Of a stretch of 64,000 nucleotides of DNA, positions 36,938 to 46,153 are shown in pieces. A model generated the notes under the pieces. It was not told the DNA's origin, made no database searches, and saw only the letters and a program-made list of their open reading frames with translations. Source of the DNA: an uncultured Sphingomonas sp. (lineage in GTDB: Bacteria > Pseudomonadota > Alphaproteobacteria > Sphingomonadales > Sphingomonadaceae); the NCBI RefSeq assembly GCF_937871615.1, contig NZ_CALMPA010000020.1, forward strand, positions 62,001-126,000, given 5' to 3'. The position numbers and the translations under genes are program-made. Every line of letters begins with the position of its first letter. Positions within the stretch are counted from its first letter, which is position 1.

Positions 36938-39235
36938 TCAGCCGATTTCGCGGCGCAGCGATTCGATCAGCGCGGTGGCGGTGTGCAGGCGCGGGGCCTC
37001 CTCATCGAGAATCGCGATGAAGGCGGCGCGCTTGATCGCCGCCACTTGCCCAGGCCGCAAACGCGCATCGCCGGCAAGCGCGGAAACCGCGATGTCGATC
37101 ATCCGCTCGGCGCCGTGCAGCCGGCCCCAGAGATAATCGTTCTCGCGATAGGAGCGGCTGAAAAATGCGCCGAAGCTATTGAATTGAATGCCTTTCAATG
37201 TCGCTTCCGCGCCGCCGCCACGGATTGATCGCGCATCATCCGGCGCGATACGATCGACCTGGATCGGATCATATTCGTCCATCCCCTCGCCCTGCAGCAG
37301 GGGCAGGGTGGCAACGTCGAAATAGGGAAAGCCGAGGTAGCGCAGCAGCAGATCATGGCGCAGATCGCGCGGCAATGCGCCCAGCGCCTCGGCCAGCCGC
37401 AGATCCGTTTCCGCATCGAGGCGCGGCAGGTCCATCGAATCGGCCAGCCGATCGAGCAACGCGCCCGCATCCACGCGCATCGCGCGAACCTCGCCACGAA
37501 GCGCATGGTACGAACGCGGGTTCTGGCAATCGAGATAGGCCGAAAGCGATTCGTAGATCGCGTCGCGGACCGGGCGGATCGTTTCACTGGCGATGCCGCC
37601 TTCGAGTTCGCTCAGGCGCCGCGACATCAATCGCAGGCGACGAATGCGAAAACCAAGATCGAACGTGCGCAGGAAGTCAATCGTCGCCGCGCTGCCCGCG
37701 ACATCGGGTGACGCCGCGTCATAGCCGCGATCGGCCAGCGCGGCCTCGATCAGGCGATGGATGCGTTGCCAGTGCTGCGCCCCCGGCTCGCCACCGATGC
37801 CATGCAGCAACGCGGAGATCGTCTCGACCACGCCGGTCAGCTTCAGATGGGCGTAGCTGGCGTAGCTGTATCCGGCATGTTCCACCGCGGCCACCTGCGC
37901 GCGCCGCCGCCATGCGACGATGCGGGCTGCCGTGGGGCGATCCAGAAAGAAGGTGCGGCCGAACAACGCCTCCACCTTCGCTTCCACCTCTGGGCGGACG
38001 GCATTCATGATCGCGCTCATCCGCTCGATCCGTGCGGATCGCTTGGCGATTGCCTCAAGATTGTCGCGGATCGGCTGCTGACGCGGCAATTCGCTGATCG
38101 CGCCGAGGATCGTCTGGAAAAAGCCTGGCACGCCGTCATTCTGGCCGGACAGGCGGAATTTCGTGCCGGGCGACGGGTCTATATAAACGAAGCGCCGATC
38201 GACCTGACGCCGCGCCGGGCGCCGGCGCAACGCGTCCAGCGCCGGGCGGAACGGCGCGTTTGCCAGCACCGATCCGTCGATCAACACGGCCTTCTCCGCC
38301 GCATTCGCCGCCGACTGGCGGGGCAGGACACGGTGAAGGAAGGCGCCGCGCGTCGGCCAATCAGCGGCGCGCTCGTTCAGAACACCGTCGATTTCGCCCA
38401 CAGTGAATGGCGGGAAGGCGCCCGGAAAGCTCGATGTCGCGCGCGCGGCGAAGGCCAGTTCGGGGGCAGGCGCAAGGGTATCGCGTTCCTCGCCATAATC
38501 GCTGAAGGGGAAAACGAGCCGGTGCTCGGTTTCCACCACCTCGGGTGGCGAATGGAGTTGCAGCCGTTCCGGATGGCCGGTGAAATCGGTGACCGTGACG
38601 AACAGATCGAGTGGCTGGCCGGGCGGCAACAGGCGCGGCCCGCGCGGCGCGGCGGCCATCGCGTCGAACGCGTCGAGCAGCATTCCGGTGAAGCCCGGCC
38701 CGCTGAACGGCGGCTCGAACCAGCGCGAGCGGACGAAATGCGAGAGCTTGGCGCGCACCTCCTCGCGGGTGTTCTCGTCGATCGCCTCCAGCTTGTCGGC
38801 GCTGCGCCCCGCCGCCATCCACGCGAGCGGCAGCGCCCAGGCCTTGGAAAAGCGCGAGGCGGGCGCGGCGGCGGCGTCGAGCAGCGCCTCCACATCGCCG
38901 CGCTCCAACCACATGTCGGTCAGCGGATCGAGTGACTGGCCGGACGAGATCGCCTGAGCGAGAAAGATGGCGTTGATCCCACCCGCGCTGGCGCCCGCGA
39001 GGATATCGGGCAGGATGCGTAGTTGAAGCGCGCCCTGCTCCGCAATCTCGCCGAGCAGGGCGGCATAGATGCCGGCGGTGCCCTCCAGCTTCTCTCCATC
39101 GCGGTTCGCCCGGCTGGCGCGGGCGAGGTGCCACACCTCCTTGGTGATGCCGTGCATATACACCGCCAGGCTGATCCCGCCGTAGCAGACCAGCGCCAGC
39201 CGCAATTCCTTCTCGCGAATACGGGCGGGGTTCAT
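36938..39235 (-). CDS. Patatin-like lipase domain protein, large
   Basis: A 765-residue protein with an N-terminal patatin domain: oxyanion hole ALVCYGGISLAVYMHG (about 14-29), nucleophile elbow GASAGG (Ser83), and the catalytic Asp in LIDGSVLANAPF at about 310. The long C-terminal region (about 400-765) is mostly helical with no recognised domain, a layout seen in DUF3376-containing patatins. Substrate likely an acyl lipid; location unclear, no signal peptide. Starts at the ATG overlapping the upstream EEP gene. Confidence 0.88.
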   Translation of the reverse strand: MNPARIREKELRLALVCYGGISLAVYMHGITKEVWHLARASRANRDGEKLEGTAGIYAALLGEIAEQGALQLRILPDILAGASAGGINAIFLAQAISSGQSLDPLTDMWLERGDVEALLDAAAAPASRFSKAWALPLAWMAAGRSADKLEAIDENTREEVRAKLSHFVRSRWFEPPFSGPGFTGMLLDAFDAMAAAPRGPRLLPPGQPLDLFVTVTDFTGHPERLQLHSPPEVVETEHRLVFPFSDYGEERDTLAPAPELAFAARATSSFPGAFPPFTVGEIDGVLNERAADWPTRGAFLHRVLPRQSAANAAEKAVLIDGSVLANAPFRPALDALRRRPARRQVDRRFVYIDPSPGTKFRLSGQNDGVPGFFQTILGAISELPRQQPIRDNLEAIAKRSARIERMSAIMNAVRPEVEAKVEALFGRTFFLDRPTAARIVAWRRRAQVAAVEHAGYSYASYAHLKLTGVVETISALLHGIGGEPGAQHWQRIHRLIEAALADRGYDAASPDVAGSAATIDFLRTFDLGFRIRRLRLMSRRLSELEGGIASETIRPVRDAIYESLSAYLDCQNPRSYHALRGEVRAMRVDAGALLDRLADSMDLPRLDAETDLRLAEALGALPRDLRHDLLLRYLGFPYFDVATLPLLQGEGMDEYDPIQVDRIAPDDARSIRGGGAEATLKGIQFNSFGAFFSRSYRENDYLWGRLHGAERMIDIAVSALAGDARLRPGQVAAIKRAAFIAILDEEAPRLHTATALIESLRREIG

Positions 39236-39927
39236 GCGGCGGCGATATCCGCCCAGATCGGCAGGTGGTCGCTCGCCTTGCGCGCCGCGTGGGAGCCGTG
39301 CACGCCGCAATCCACCACCTTCAGCCCCTTCGACACCATGATCCGGTCGAGCCGCCCGACGGGGCGCCGCGCGTGGAAGCTCGGGCCGGTATCGGCGATC
39401 GAGAAATCTCGATCGAAATCGCGCAGGCAACCCGCGGCGCGGGTCCATTCGTTGAGATCGCCCATCATCACCGTGGGGTGCTGGCGCAGGCTTGCCGCGA
39501 TATGGGTGAGGATCGCATGGGCCTGTCTTCGCCGCCACAGGCCGGAGAGGTCAAGGTGCATCCCGACGATGCGGATCGGCTGGCCGTTGACCCGCAGATC
39601 GGCCATCACCGCGCCGCGCGGCTCCAGCGAGGGCAGATGGATCACCTCGCAATCGAGGATGTCGGCCGATTTCGGCACCAGCAGCGCATTGCCGTGCCAG
39701 CCCATGGAGGCGGCGCGGGCGCCGAAATCCACCGGCTTCCACGCGCTATGCTCGTCGATCAGATGCGCCGGGATAACCGCCGAGCGCGCACCGAACCGGC
39801 GATCAGCCTCCTGTAGCGCGATCACATCGGCGTCGATCTCTCGCAGCACTTCGAGCGTACGATCGGGATTGCGGCGCCGGTCTGTGCCGATGCCCTTGCG
39901 CATATTGTAGCTGGCGACGCGGATCAT
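39232..39927 (-). CDS. Endonuclease/exonuclease/phosphatase (EEP) family enzyme
   Basis: A 231-residue metal-dependent phosphoesterase: MRKGIG, ALQEAD (metal Glu), GMHLDLSG, GDLNEW (catalytic Asp/Asn) and SDHLPI (catalytic Asp/His) are all present. The class includes DNA repair enzymes and phosphoinositide or sphingolipid phosphatases, so the substrate cannot be told. Overlaps the patatin start by ATGA, so the two may act on the same lipid or phospholipid. Confidence 0.9.
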   Translation of the reverse strand: MIRVASYNMRKGIGTDRRRNPDRTLEVLREIDADVIALQEADRRFGARSAVIPAHLIDEHSAWKPVDFGARAASMGWHGNALLVPKSADILDCEVIHLPSLEPRGAVMADLRVNGQPIRIVGMHLDLSGLWRRRQAHAILTHIAASLRQHPTVMMGDLNEWTRAAGCLRDFDRDFSIADTGPSFHARRPVGRLDRIMVSKGLKVVDCGVHGSHAARKASDHLPIWADIAAA

Positions 39928-39985
39928 CTGGGTTACCCAACGTCCATGATGCGCGTCCGGTTGCCGATCGCGCAACCGAAAACAA

Positions 39986-40061
<76 letters not shown>

Positions 40062-40082
40062 CCGTGGGGCATTGCCCCGATC

Positions 40083-40112
40083 ATTATCACGACTGCTCGC
40101 GTCCATGCGTCA
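40083..40112 (-). promoter_or_regulatory. Candidate promoter of tRNA-Thr
   Basis: Minus-strand -35-like TGACGC (40112-40107), 18-base spacer, -10 GATAAT (40088-40083). The predicted start lies about 15 bases before the mature tRNA 5' end. It overlaps the end of the RNase H-like gene. Confidence 0.35.
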
Positions 40113-40979
40113 GCTAACGCCGAAGGTCCAGCCCTCGGTTTGCGCAATTTTGGGCGTCATGCGGGTCGGTTGCCACAGATCGGCGCGCGCGGCGGCGCGG
40201 CGGAGCCATGCGGCGGCGAGGATCGCATCGGTCGAATGATCGTCATAGCGGGAGAGGGGGGCGTGCAATTTCGATCCGGTCGCCACCAGCGCCTCATCCA
40301 GCGCGGCGGCGGTTCTGAGCTTGCTCACCCCCTTGCGCAAGCCTGCGCCGCGCGCGGCGATCGCGGTATAGATCTCCACGACGGCCGCGCCATGCGGTGG
40401 CACCGGATCGAAGGGCCAGATCGCGATGCGTGGCGCCAGATGGTGGAGCAGACGCATTCCGGCGAAGCTCGCCTTTGCCACCTGCGCCGCGCCGATCGCA
40501 TCATAAACGGTGGAGGGCTTGGTAGATTGGCCGTCCAGCGATTCGCAGATACGCGAATGGAGGAAATCCCGCTTCGCGCCATCCGCCGCGCCAAGATAGA
40601 AATGGCGCCCGCGCCGCGCCTCGATGAAGCGCGCCGCGCCGAGATCCTCGTCGTCACTATGCTGATCGACATAGCGCCACAGCGCACGGGCGTCGCGCGT
40701 GTCGGTCTCGCCCGGCAGGTGCGCCCCGCGCGTGACGAACGGGGCGGAGAAGCTGAAATCGAAGCCGATCAACAGCGGTTCGCTCGCCCGCGCGAGGAGC
40801 CAGCGCAGCACCTCCGTCCGCGACCAGATGCCGCCGGGTGGCGCGATCAGCGTGGGGGCATCGTCGCCCGCCACGCATTCCGCCACCGCGATCCCGCGAT
40901 GCCGCTTTCCCTTCGCCCCCGACCAGTCGATCGCGACGAAACGGCGGAACCGTTCAGGGGCGATCGCCGAACGCGGCAC
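40110..40979 (-). CDS. RNase H-fold hypothetical protein (DUF429-like)
   Basis: A 289-residue protein. RFVAIDWSGAKG at the N-terminus with AIDWS and the later GFDFSFSAPF resemble RNase H-fold proteins of the DUF429 type, nucleic-acid processing being a guess. The GTG at 40979 was chosen because AGAAGG lies 7 bases upstream; it overlaps the end of the YjbR gene by 26 bases. No partner enzyme is obvious. Confidence 0.75.
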   Translation of the reverse strand: MPRSAIAPERFRRFVAIDWSGAKGKRHRGIAVAECVAGDDAPTLIAPPGGIWSRTEVLRWLLARASEPLLIGFDFSFSAPFVTRGAHLPGETDTRDARALWRYVDQHSDDEDLGAARFIEARRGRHFYLGAADGAKRDFLHSRICESLDGQSTKPSTVYDAIGAAQVAKASFAGMRLLHHLAPRIAIWPFDPVPPHGAAVVEIYTAIAARGAGLRKGVSKLRTAAALDEALVATGSKLHAPLSRYDDHSTDAILAAAWLRRAAARADLWQPTRMTPKIAQTEGWTFGVS

Positions 40980-41295
40980 GCTGCGCCTTCTTCGCCCGAT
41001 CCCACCACGCGCGGCGGATGACGTTGCGGACGCGCTCCTCATCCGCCGCGCCATATCGCACCAGAAGACCCGGCCAGCCTTCATAATGCCGGGTTTGCCA
41101 GAATGCCTCGGGATCGGTTTCGAGCAGCATCGCCTTTTCCTCGTGCGACGCCATGACGTGGAAACTATCCGCCTCCTGGCCGGGGGAGACGAACGCCTTG
41201 CCGTTAACCTTGGGGCAGGGGGTGCCATAGAAGGATGCCATCTCCACATCGGGGAGAGAGCAGGCAAAGGCCACCACGTCCGCCCAGTCCTTCAT
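40954..41295 (-). CDS. MmcQ/YjbR family protein, second copy
   Basis: A 113-residue member: SLPDVEMASFYGTPCPKVNGKAF, EEKAMLLETDPEAFWQTRHYEGWPGLLVRYG, then VRNVIRRAWWDRAKK. Like the copy at 10668-11051 it has the two-strand TDPE-type turn and a final helix. Stop lies inside the RNase H-like gene start. Start overlaps the serine hydrolase stop by ATGA. Confidence 0.85.
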   Translation of the reverse strand: MKDWADVVAFACSLPDVEMASFYGTPCPKVNGKAFVSPGQEADSFHVMASHEEKAMLLETDPEAFWQTRHYEGWPGLLVRYGAADEERVRNVIRRAWWDRAKKAQRAAFGDRP

Positions 41296-42662
41296 GGTGT
41301 GGCGGCGATCACGTCGGCGGAAAAGCGCGCGATATCGAAGCGCGCCGCGCCGGGATCCTCGCCGCGACGGACGATCACCAGCCCATGCTGCGGGATCACC
41401 ATCACCGATTGGCCGCGATTGCCCTGCGCGGCATAGCTGCCGGCGGGCAACCCCTGTTTCGGTCCGAACAGCCACATCGTCGCGCCATAGCCGGGGCCAT
41501 CCACGGGCTGCGGGCCGGCGGGGGTCGTCAGATAGCGCATCCAGCCGGCGGGAAGCAGGCGGCGGCCTTGCCATACGCCGTCCTGAAGCCAGAACTGGCC
41601 GAGCCGCGCGAGATCGCGCGCGGTTGTCCACACCTGGCTCGAAAGGATGTAATTGCCCTGCCAGTCGGTGCCGATGGTGGTGTGGCCCATCCCGAGCGGG
41701 CGGAGCAATTTCCCCTCCGGCAGATCGGCGTAGCGCGCCTCGCCCAGCGTCGCGCGCAGGCTTCGCGCGGCGAGCATGATGTCGTTATTCGCGTAGCGGA
41801 AGCGCGTGCCGGGGGCGGCCTCCAGCGGCCAGCCGGTCGCCTGTTCGGTAACGCTGGTGCCGCCGAAATAGATCGCATCGGTGCGGTTGCCCGCGCTGTC
41901 GCTGTGCAGGCCGCTCGCCATCCGCATCAGATTATCGAGCGTGATCGTCGCGCGCGGATCGCCGGGGCGGCGCCATTCGGGGATCGTCGCGGGCTTGTGC
42001 GGATCGATCGCCGCGCCCGTCGATGCGAGGCCGACCAGGGTTCCCGCGATGCTCTTGGCGACGGACCAGGTGCGGTTGGGCACCATCGGCCCGAAGCCCG
42101 GCGCATATTGCTCGGCGACGATGCGCCCGCCCTTCAGGATCACTACCCCGGTCGTCACGCTGTCCGCGCCGAAGCTCGCGCGATCGAAGGCGCGGGCGAC
42201 CAGCCCGGCAAGCGCGGCGGAGGGGTGCGGCGCGATATTGGCGTCACCCATCGGCCAGGGGCGCGGATCGGCGGGCAGCGGCGTCGGCGTTGCCGCGGCG
42301 GCGTTGGCGCGGGCGACGGGCGTGCCGATCGGGGAGAGATAGCAGCCGTAAACCGGCCGCCACATCGCGCGGCGCGGCGCGAGCTTCGCATCGAAGGGCA
42401 CCGTCACCACGCGCGTCTGGCGGTCGATCGTGGCGGGCAAAGCGGCAACGATCGCTTCAAATTCGGGATAGATGCCGCGCAGTTCGACCGAGGCGATCTG
42501 CGCTTCGCTGCGCCCGGCGTCGAACACGCCCTCGCACAGCGTGAGCGCCTTGTAACCGGCGGCGATCGCCTGATTATATGGCTGAGGCGACGTGGGGTGG
42601 ATCTGCTGCGCGGAAACCGGGGTGGCGAGCGCGACCAGCGCGAGACTAAGGGTTCTTTTCAC
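41292..42662 (-). CDS. Exported beta-lactamase-fold serine hydrolase
   Basis: A 456-residue protein with signal peptide (cleavage near TPVSAQ) and a catalytic core: SVAKS (SxxK), YAND (YxN), and late HGLVIV in place of the KTG region. Class C beta-lactamase/esterase family, likely a periplasmic esterase or peptidase, not a proven beta-lactamase. Begins at GTG 42662 inside the rarA end; ATG at 42710 would extend the signal peptide by 16 residues. Confidence 0.85.
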   Translation of the reverse strand: MKRTLSLALVALATPVSAQQIHPTSPQPYNQAIAAGYKALTLCEGVFDAGRSEAQIASVELRGIYPEFEAIVAALPATIDRQTRVVTVPFDAKLAPRRAMWRPVYGCYLSPIGTPVARANAAAATPTPLPADPRPWPMGDANIAPHPSAALAGLVARAFDRASFGADSVTTGVVILKGGRIVAEQYAPGFGPMVPNRTWSVAKSIAGTLVGLASTGAAIDPHKPATIPEWRRPGDPRATITLDNLMRMASGLHSDSAGNRTDAIYFGGTSVTEQATGWPLEAAPGTRFRYANNDIMLAARSLRATLGEARYADLPEGKLLRPLGMGHTTIGTDWQGNYILSSQVWTTARDLARLGQFWLQDGVWQGRRLLPAGWMRYLTTPAGPQPVDGPGYGATMWLFGPKQGLPAGSYAAQGNRGQSVMVIPQHGLVIVRRGEDPGAARFDIARFSADVIAATP

Positions 42663-43968
42663 GCCGTCGTTCGTCCCACCAGGCAAGCCGTTCGGCAACC
42701 CTTTTTTCATAGCCGCGCCCGCTGGGCTGATAGAAATGCTGCGGCGCCATTTCCGCCGGCCAGTAATTCGCGCCGGAAAAGGCATCCGCCGCGTCATGAT
42801 CGTATTCATAGCCCTTGCCGTAGCCGGCATCTTTCATCAGCTTGGTCGGCGCGTTCAGGATATTGGCCGGCGGCATCAGCGATCCGGTTTCGCGCGCGGC
42901 CTGCCACGCAGCTTTCATCGCGGCATAAGCGGCATTCGATTTGGGCGCGGTGGCGAGATAGAGGCACGCCTGCACGATCGCGAGTTCGCCCTCCGGCGAG
43001 CCGAGCAGTTCATAGGCCTGCCTGGCGGCGATGCACTGCGTCAGCGCCTGCGGATCGGCCATGCCGATATCCTCCACCGCCATGCGCGTGAGCCGGCGCA
43101 GCGCATAGAGCGGCTCCTCACCCGCCGTCAGCATCCGCGCGAGATAGTAAAGGGCGGCCTGCGGATCCGATCCGCGCACCGATTTATGCAGCGCGGAGAT
43201 GATGTTGTAATGCCCCTCGCGATCCTTGTCGTACACCGCGACGCGGCGTTGGAGGAATGAAGACAGGCCAGCCGGATCGAGCGGCGCCTCGATCGCGACG
43301 GAAAACAGCGTTTCGGCCTGATTGAGCAGGAAGCGCCCGTCGCCGTCGGCGCTCGCCACCAGCGCATCGCGTGCTTCGGGCGTGAGGGGCAGGGCGCGCG
43401 CCATCTCCGCTTCCGCACGGCCCAGCAATTTATCCAGCGCGGCGCGATCGAGCCGCTGGAGGATCAGCACCTGCGCGCGGCTGAGCAACGCGGCGTTCAG
43501 TTCGAACGATGGATTCTCGGTCGTCGCGCCAACCAGCGTGACGGTGCCGTTCTCGACATAGGGAAGGAAGCCATCCTGCTGCGCACGATTGAAACGGTGG
43601 ATCTCGTCCACGAACAGCAAGGTGCGCTTGCCGGCGCGTGCGTGGTCGCGCGCTTCGGCAAAGGCTTTCTTGAGATCGGCGACGCCCGAGAACACCGCCG
43701 AGATCGGCGCGAACCGCAACCCCACCGCATCCGCCAGCAGCCGTGCGATCGTCGTCTTGCCGGTGCCGGGTGGCCCCCACAGGATCATCGAGGACAGCCG
43801 CCCCGCGGAGACCATCCGCCCGATCGCCCCTTGCGGCCCGGTAAGATGTTCCTGCCCGACCACCTCGTCGAGCCGGTGCGGGCGCAGGCGATCGGCCAGC
43901 GGCGCATCGGGGGCGAGCGGATCGTCTTGGGGAGTGGCGGGTTCAAATCCCGCGAACAGGTCGGCCAT
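42646..43968 (-). CDS. rarA: Replication-associated recombination protein RarA (MgsA)
   Basis: A 440-residue AAA+ ATPase acting at stalled forks, related to clamp loader subunits and RuvB. Walker A GPPGTGKT (65-72), Walker B DEIHRFN, sensor GATTENPSFELN, and C-terminal MgsA helical domain. Its C-terminal codons overlap the serine hydrolase start. Upstream is the divergent PadR gene with its operator. Confidence 0.95.
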   Translation of the reverse strand: MADLFAGFEPATPQDDPLAPDAPLADRLRPHRLDEVVGQEHLTGPQGAIGRMVSAGRLSSMILWGPPGTGKTTIARLLADAVGLRFAPISAVFSGVADLKKAFAEARDHARAGKRTLLFVDEIHRFNRAQQDGFLPYVENGTVTLVGATTENPSFELNAALLSRAQVLILQRLDRAALDKLLGRAEAEMARALPLTPEARDALVASADGDGRFLLNQAETLFSVAIEAPLDPAGLSSFLQRRVAVYDKDREGHYNIISALHKSVRGSDPQAALYYLARMLTAGEEPLYALRRLTRMAVEDIGMADPQALTQCIAARQAYELLGSPEGELAIVQACLYLATAPKSNAAYAAMKAAWQAARETGSLMPPANILNAPTKLMKDAGYGKGYEYDHDAADAFSGANYWPAEMAPQHFYQPSGRGYEKRVAERLAWWDERRREKNP

Positions 43969-44025
43969 CGTGCCAGGATAGAGCGCGCGAGAAATTTTTA
44001 CAGCCGGGGGTTGTGGTGTTCGTTT

Positions 44026-44039
44026 TAAGATATATCTTA
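44026..44039. promoter_or_regulatory. Perfect 14-bp palindrome, PadR operator candidate
   Basis: TAAGATATATCTTA, an AT-rich perfect dyad in a GC-rich spacer, 29 bases before the PadR ATG. A -35-like TTGTGG (44011-44016) and -10-like TATCTT (44033-44038) with 16-base spacing would put the dyad on the core promoter. PadR-type repressors are usually autoregulated. Confidence 0.65.
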
Positions 44040-44068
44040 GTGCCATCGTGATATGGAAGGAACATGCG

Positions 44069-44656
44069 ATGTTTCATGGTATGCATGGCGGGAGAGGCCG
44101 CCACTGCGGATCGCGCGGCGATTGGTCGCGCGGGCCGTTCAGCGTTCACTGGGACTTCGGCGGCGATGCGCGCGGCGGTGGGCGCGGGCGTGGCCGGCGG
44201 ATGTTCGACGGCGGCGAGCTTCGCCTCGTTCTCTTGAAGCTGATCGCGGATGAGCCGCGCCACGGCTACGAACTGATCCGCTCGATCGAGGAATTGACCG
44301 GCGGCGATTACGCGCCGAGCCCCGGCGTGGTTTATCCGACGCTTACCTTGCTCGATGAAATGGGCTTCATCGAGGAGCAGGCTACCGACGAAAAGCGCAA
44401 ACGCTATGCCGCGACCGACGCCGGGCGTGCGCATATCGAGGAGAATAAGGAGCAGGTGGACGCGCTGATCGAGCGGCTCGCCCATGTCGGCGAACGCCGC
44501 CAGCGCACCGATGGCGCGCCGATCCGCCGCGCGATGGGCAATTTGCGCGTCGCGCTGGAGCACAGGCTGACGAAAGGCGATTTTTCGCAGGATACGCTGC
44601 ACGATGTAGCCGCGCTGATCGACGAGGTGGCGCAGAAGATCGAGCGGCTGCGGTGA
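44069..44656 (+). CDS. PadR-family transcriptional regulator
   Basis: A 195-residue regulator. An unusual His/Gly/Arg-rich N-terminal extension (about 1-50) precedes the winged helix-turn-helix with ELRLVLLKLIADEPRHGYELI and SPGVVYPTLTLLDEMGFIEE; a C-terminal helical dimer arm follows. PadR proteins repress their own operon or stress genes. Start has AGGAAC 6 bases upstream. The stop overlaps DUF2218 by GTGA, indicating co-regulation. Confidence 0.92.
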   Translation: MFHGMHGGRGRHCGSRGDWSRGPFSVHWDFGGDARGGGRGRGRRMFDGGELRLVLLKLIADEPRHGYELIRSIEELTGGDYAPSPGVVYPTLTLLDEMGFIEEQATDEKRKRYAATDAGRAHIEENKEQVDALIERLAHVGERRQRTDGAPIRRAMGNLRVALEHRLTKGDFSQDTLHDVAALIDEVAQKIERLR

Positions 44657-44943
44657 GCGTCTCCATCGCCCGCGTGCCGACCGCGTCGGCCAGCCGCTAT
44701 CTCCAGCAACTTGCCAAGCACTGGAGCCACAAGATGGTCGTCACCTTCTCCGCGGAGGAGGGAAGGATCGAATTTCCCAACGGCAGCCGGCTGGACATGC
44801 GCGCGAACAGCGAAACGCTCGACGTGGCGCTGACGGTGCCGGACGGCGAGGATGCCGAGCGGATGCGCGGCGTCGTCGCGAGCCACCTCGATCGCTTCGC
44901 CTTCCGCGAAGCGCCGCTGACGTTCGATTGGAAGGGCGTTTAG
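44653..44943 (+). CDS. DUF2218 domain protein
   Basis: A 96-residue protein: TASASRYLQQLAKHWSHK, EGRIEFPNG, and DVALTVPDGEDAERMRGVVASHLDRFAFRE are typical for the DUF2218 fold, often seen beside iron or siderophore genes. Function unknown. Starts at GTG overlapping the PadR stop. Ends 4 bases into the convergent glycosyltransferase gene. Confidence 0.85.
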   Translation: MSVSIARVPTASASRYLQQLAKHWSHKMVVTFSAEEGRIEFPNGSRLDMRANSETLDVALTVPDGEDAERMRGVVASHLDRFAFREAPLTFDWKGV

Positions 44944-46079
44944 GGCCGCAAGCCGAGATAGGCGTTCAGCACCGCCCGGTTGGCGGTATCCCAGCGATAG
45001 CCGGCTGCCTTGTGGTGGCCGGCTTCGCCCATGGATTGGCGCAGCGCCGGGTCTGCCACGATTCGCCCGATCGCGTCGGCATAAGCGTTTACGTCGCGCG
45101 GCGGCACGAGGAATCCGTTCACGCCATCCTCGACGAGATCGACCGCGCCGGTCGCGCGCGCCGCCACCACCGGCACCGCGCTCGCCATCGCCTCCGTGGT
45201 GACGTTGCCGAACGTCTCGGTCACGCTCGGGTTGAAGAATACGTCCATCGAGGCGACCGCGCGGCCAAGCGCGTCACCGGACTGGAAGCCGGTGAACACC
45301 GCATCGGGCACTTTTTCCGCGAACCAGTCGCGCGCCGGGCCTTCGCCCACCACCAGCACCTTGTGCGCCACGCCGCGTCGCTTCAGCTCGGTCGAAACCT
45401 CGGCGAAGATGTCCAGCCCCTTTTCCTTCACCAGCCGCCCGAGAAAGCCGACGGCCATCTCGTCATCACCGATCCCCAGCGACCGGCGCCACGCCAGATC
45501 GCGCCGATCGGGGCGGAAGCGATCGTGGTTGATCCCGCGCGACCAGATGCCCATCGGCGCCGTCACGCCCCAATCGGCGAGCAGCGCCGTCATGCTGTTG
45601 CTCGGCACCAGCACCCGATCGAAGCGGTTGTAGAAACGCGTCATCAGATGCTTGACCAGCGGCTCCAGGAAACCGAGCCCGTAATAGCTGCAATACGTCT
45701 CGAACCGGGTGTGGAACGAGGCGACGGCGGGGATGTTGTTGGCCCTTGCCCAGCGCACCGCCGCATGGCCGAGAAATTCCGGCGCGGAGACGTGAACCAC
45801 ATTTGGCGCGAACGCCTCCAGATCGGCGCGCGGCCTAGCGGGAAGCCCGCGCGCGAGCTTGTATTCGCCGCGCCCCGCGATCATCGGAATGGAGGGCACG
45901 TCGACCAGATCGCCGACCGCCGGAAACGCGGGCGCGGATACGGTGGGTGAATAGACGCGCACCTTCACCCCCTGTTCGAGCAGATAGCCGACGAGCAGGT
46001 TGAGCGACTGGTTGGCGCCGTCGCGCACGTAATTGTAATTGCCGCTGAACAGGGCGACGCGGAGATCAGACGGCTGCAT
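44940..46079 (-). CDS. GT4-family glycosyltransferase
   Basis: A 379-residue GT-B glycosyltransferase. Seen: GRLVKEKGLD, VVGEGP, VTETFGNVTTEAMASAVPVVA with the EX7E-like catalytic/donor motif, and Arg/His in SFHTRFE. The pattern is like sphingomonad glycolipid or MgtA-type enzymes. The acceptor is unknown; a membrane glycolipid is plausible. No sugar operon is near. Confidence 0.9.
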   Translation of the reverse strand: MQPSDLRVALFSGNYNYVRDGANQSLNLLVGYLLEQGVKVRVYSPTVSAPAFPAVGDLVDVPSIPMIAGRGEYKLARGLPARPRADLEAFAPNVVHVSAPEFLGHAAVRWARANNIPAVASFHTRFETYCSYYGLGFLEPLVKHLMTRFYNRFDRVLVPSNSMTALLADWGVTAPMGIWSRGINHDRFRPDRRDLAWRRSLGIGDDEMAVGFLGRLVKEKGLDIFAEVSTELKRRGVAHKVLVVGEGPARDWFAEKVPDAVFTGFQSGDALGRAVASMDVFFNPSVTETFGNVTTEAMASAVPVVAARATGAVDLVEDGVNGFLVPPRDVNAYADAIGRIVADPALRQSMGEAGHHKAAGYRWDTANRAVLNAYLGLRP

Positions 46080-46153
46080 GACGCGGGCGTTAACCGCCGA
46101 TCATGGCGAAAACTAGGTTCTGACGGACGAAAAACCGCGTCCCGGCGGCGTTT

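Noticed and set aside
41292-42662. Serine hydrolase as an antibiotic-resistance beta-lactamase
   Set aside because: SxxK and YxN are present, but the third motif is not KTG, so esterase or peptidase activity is more likely.
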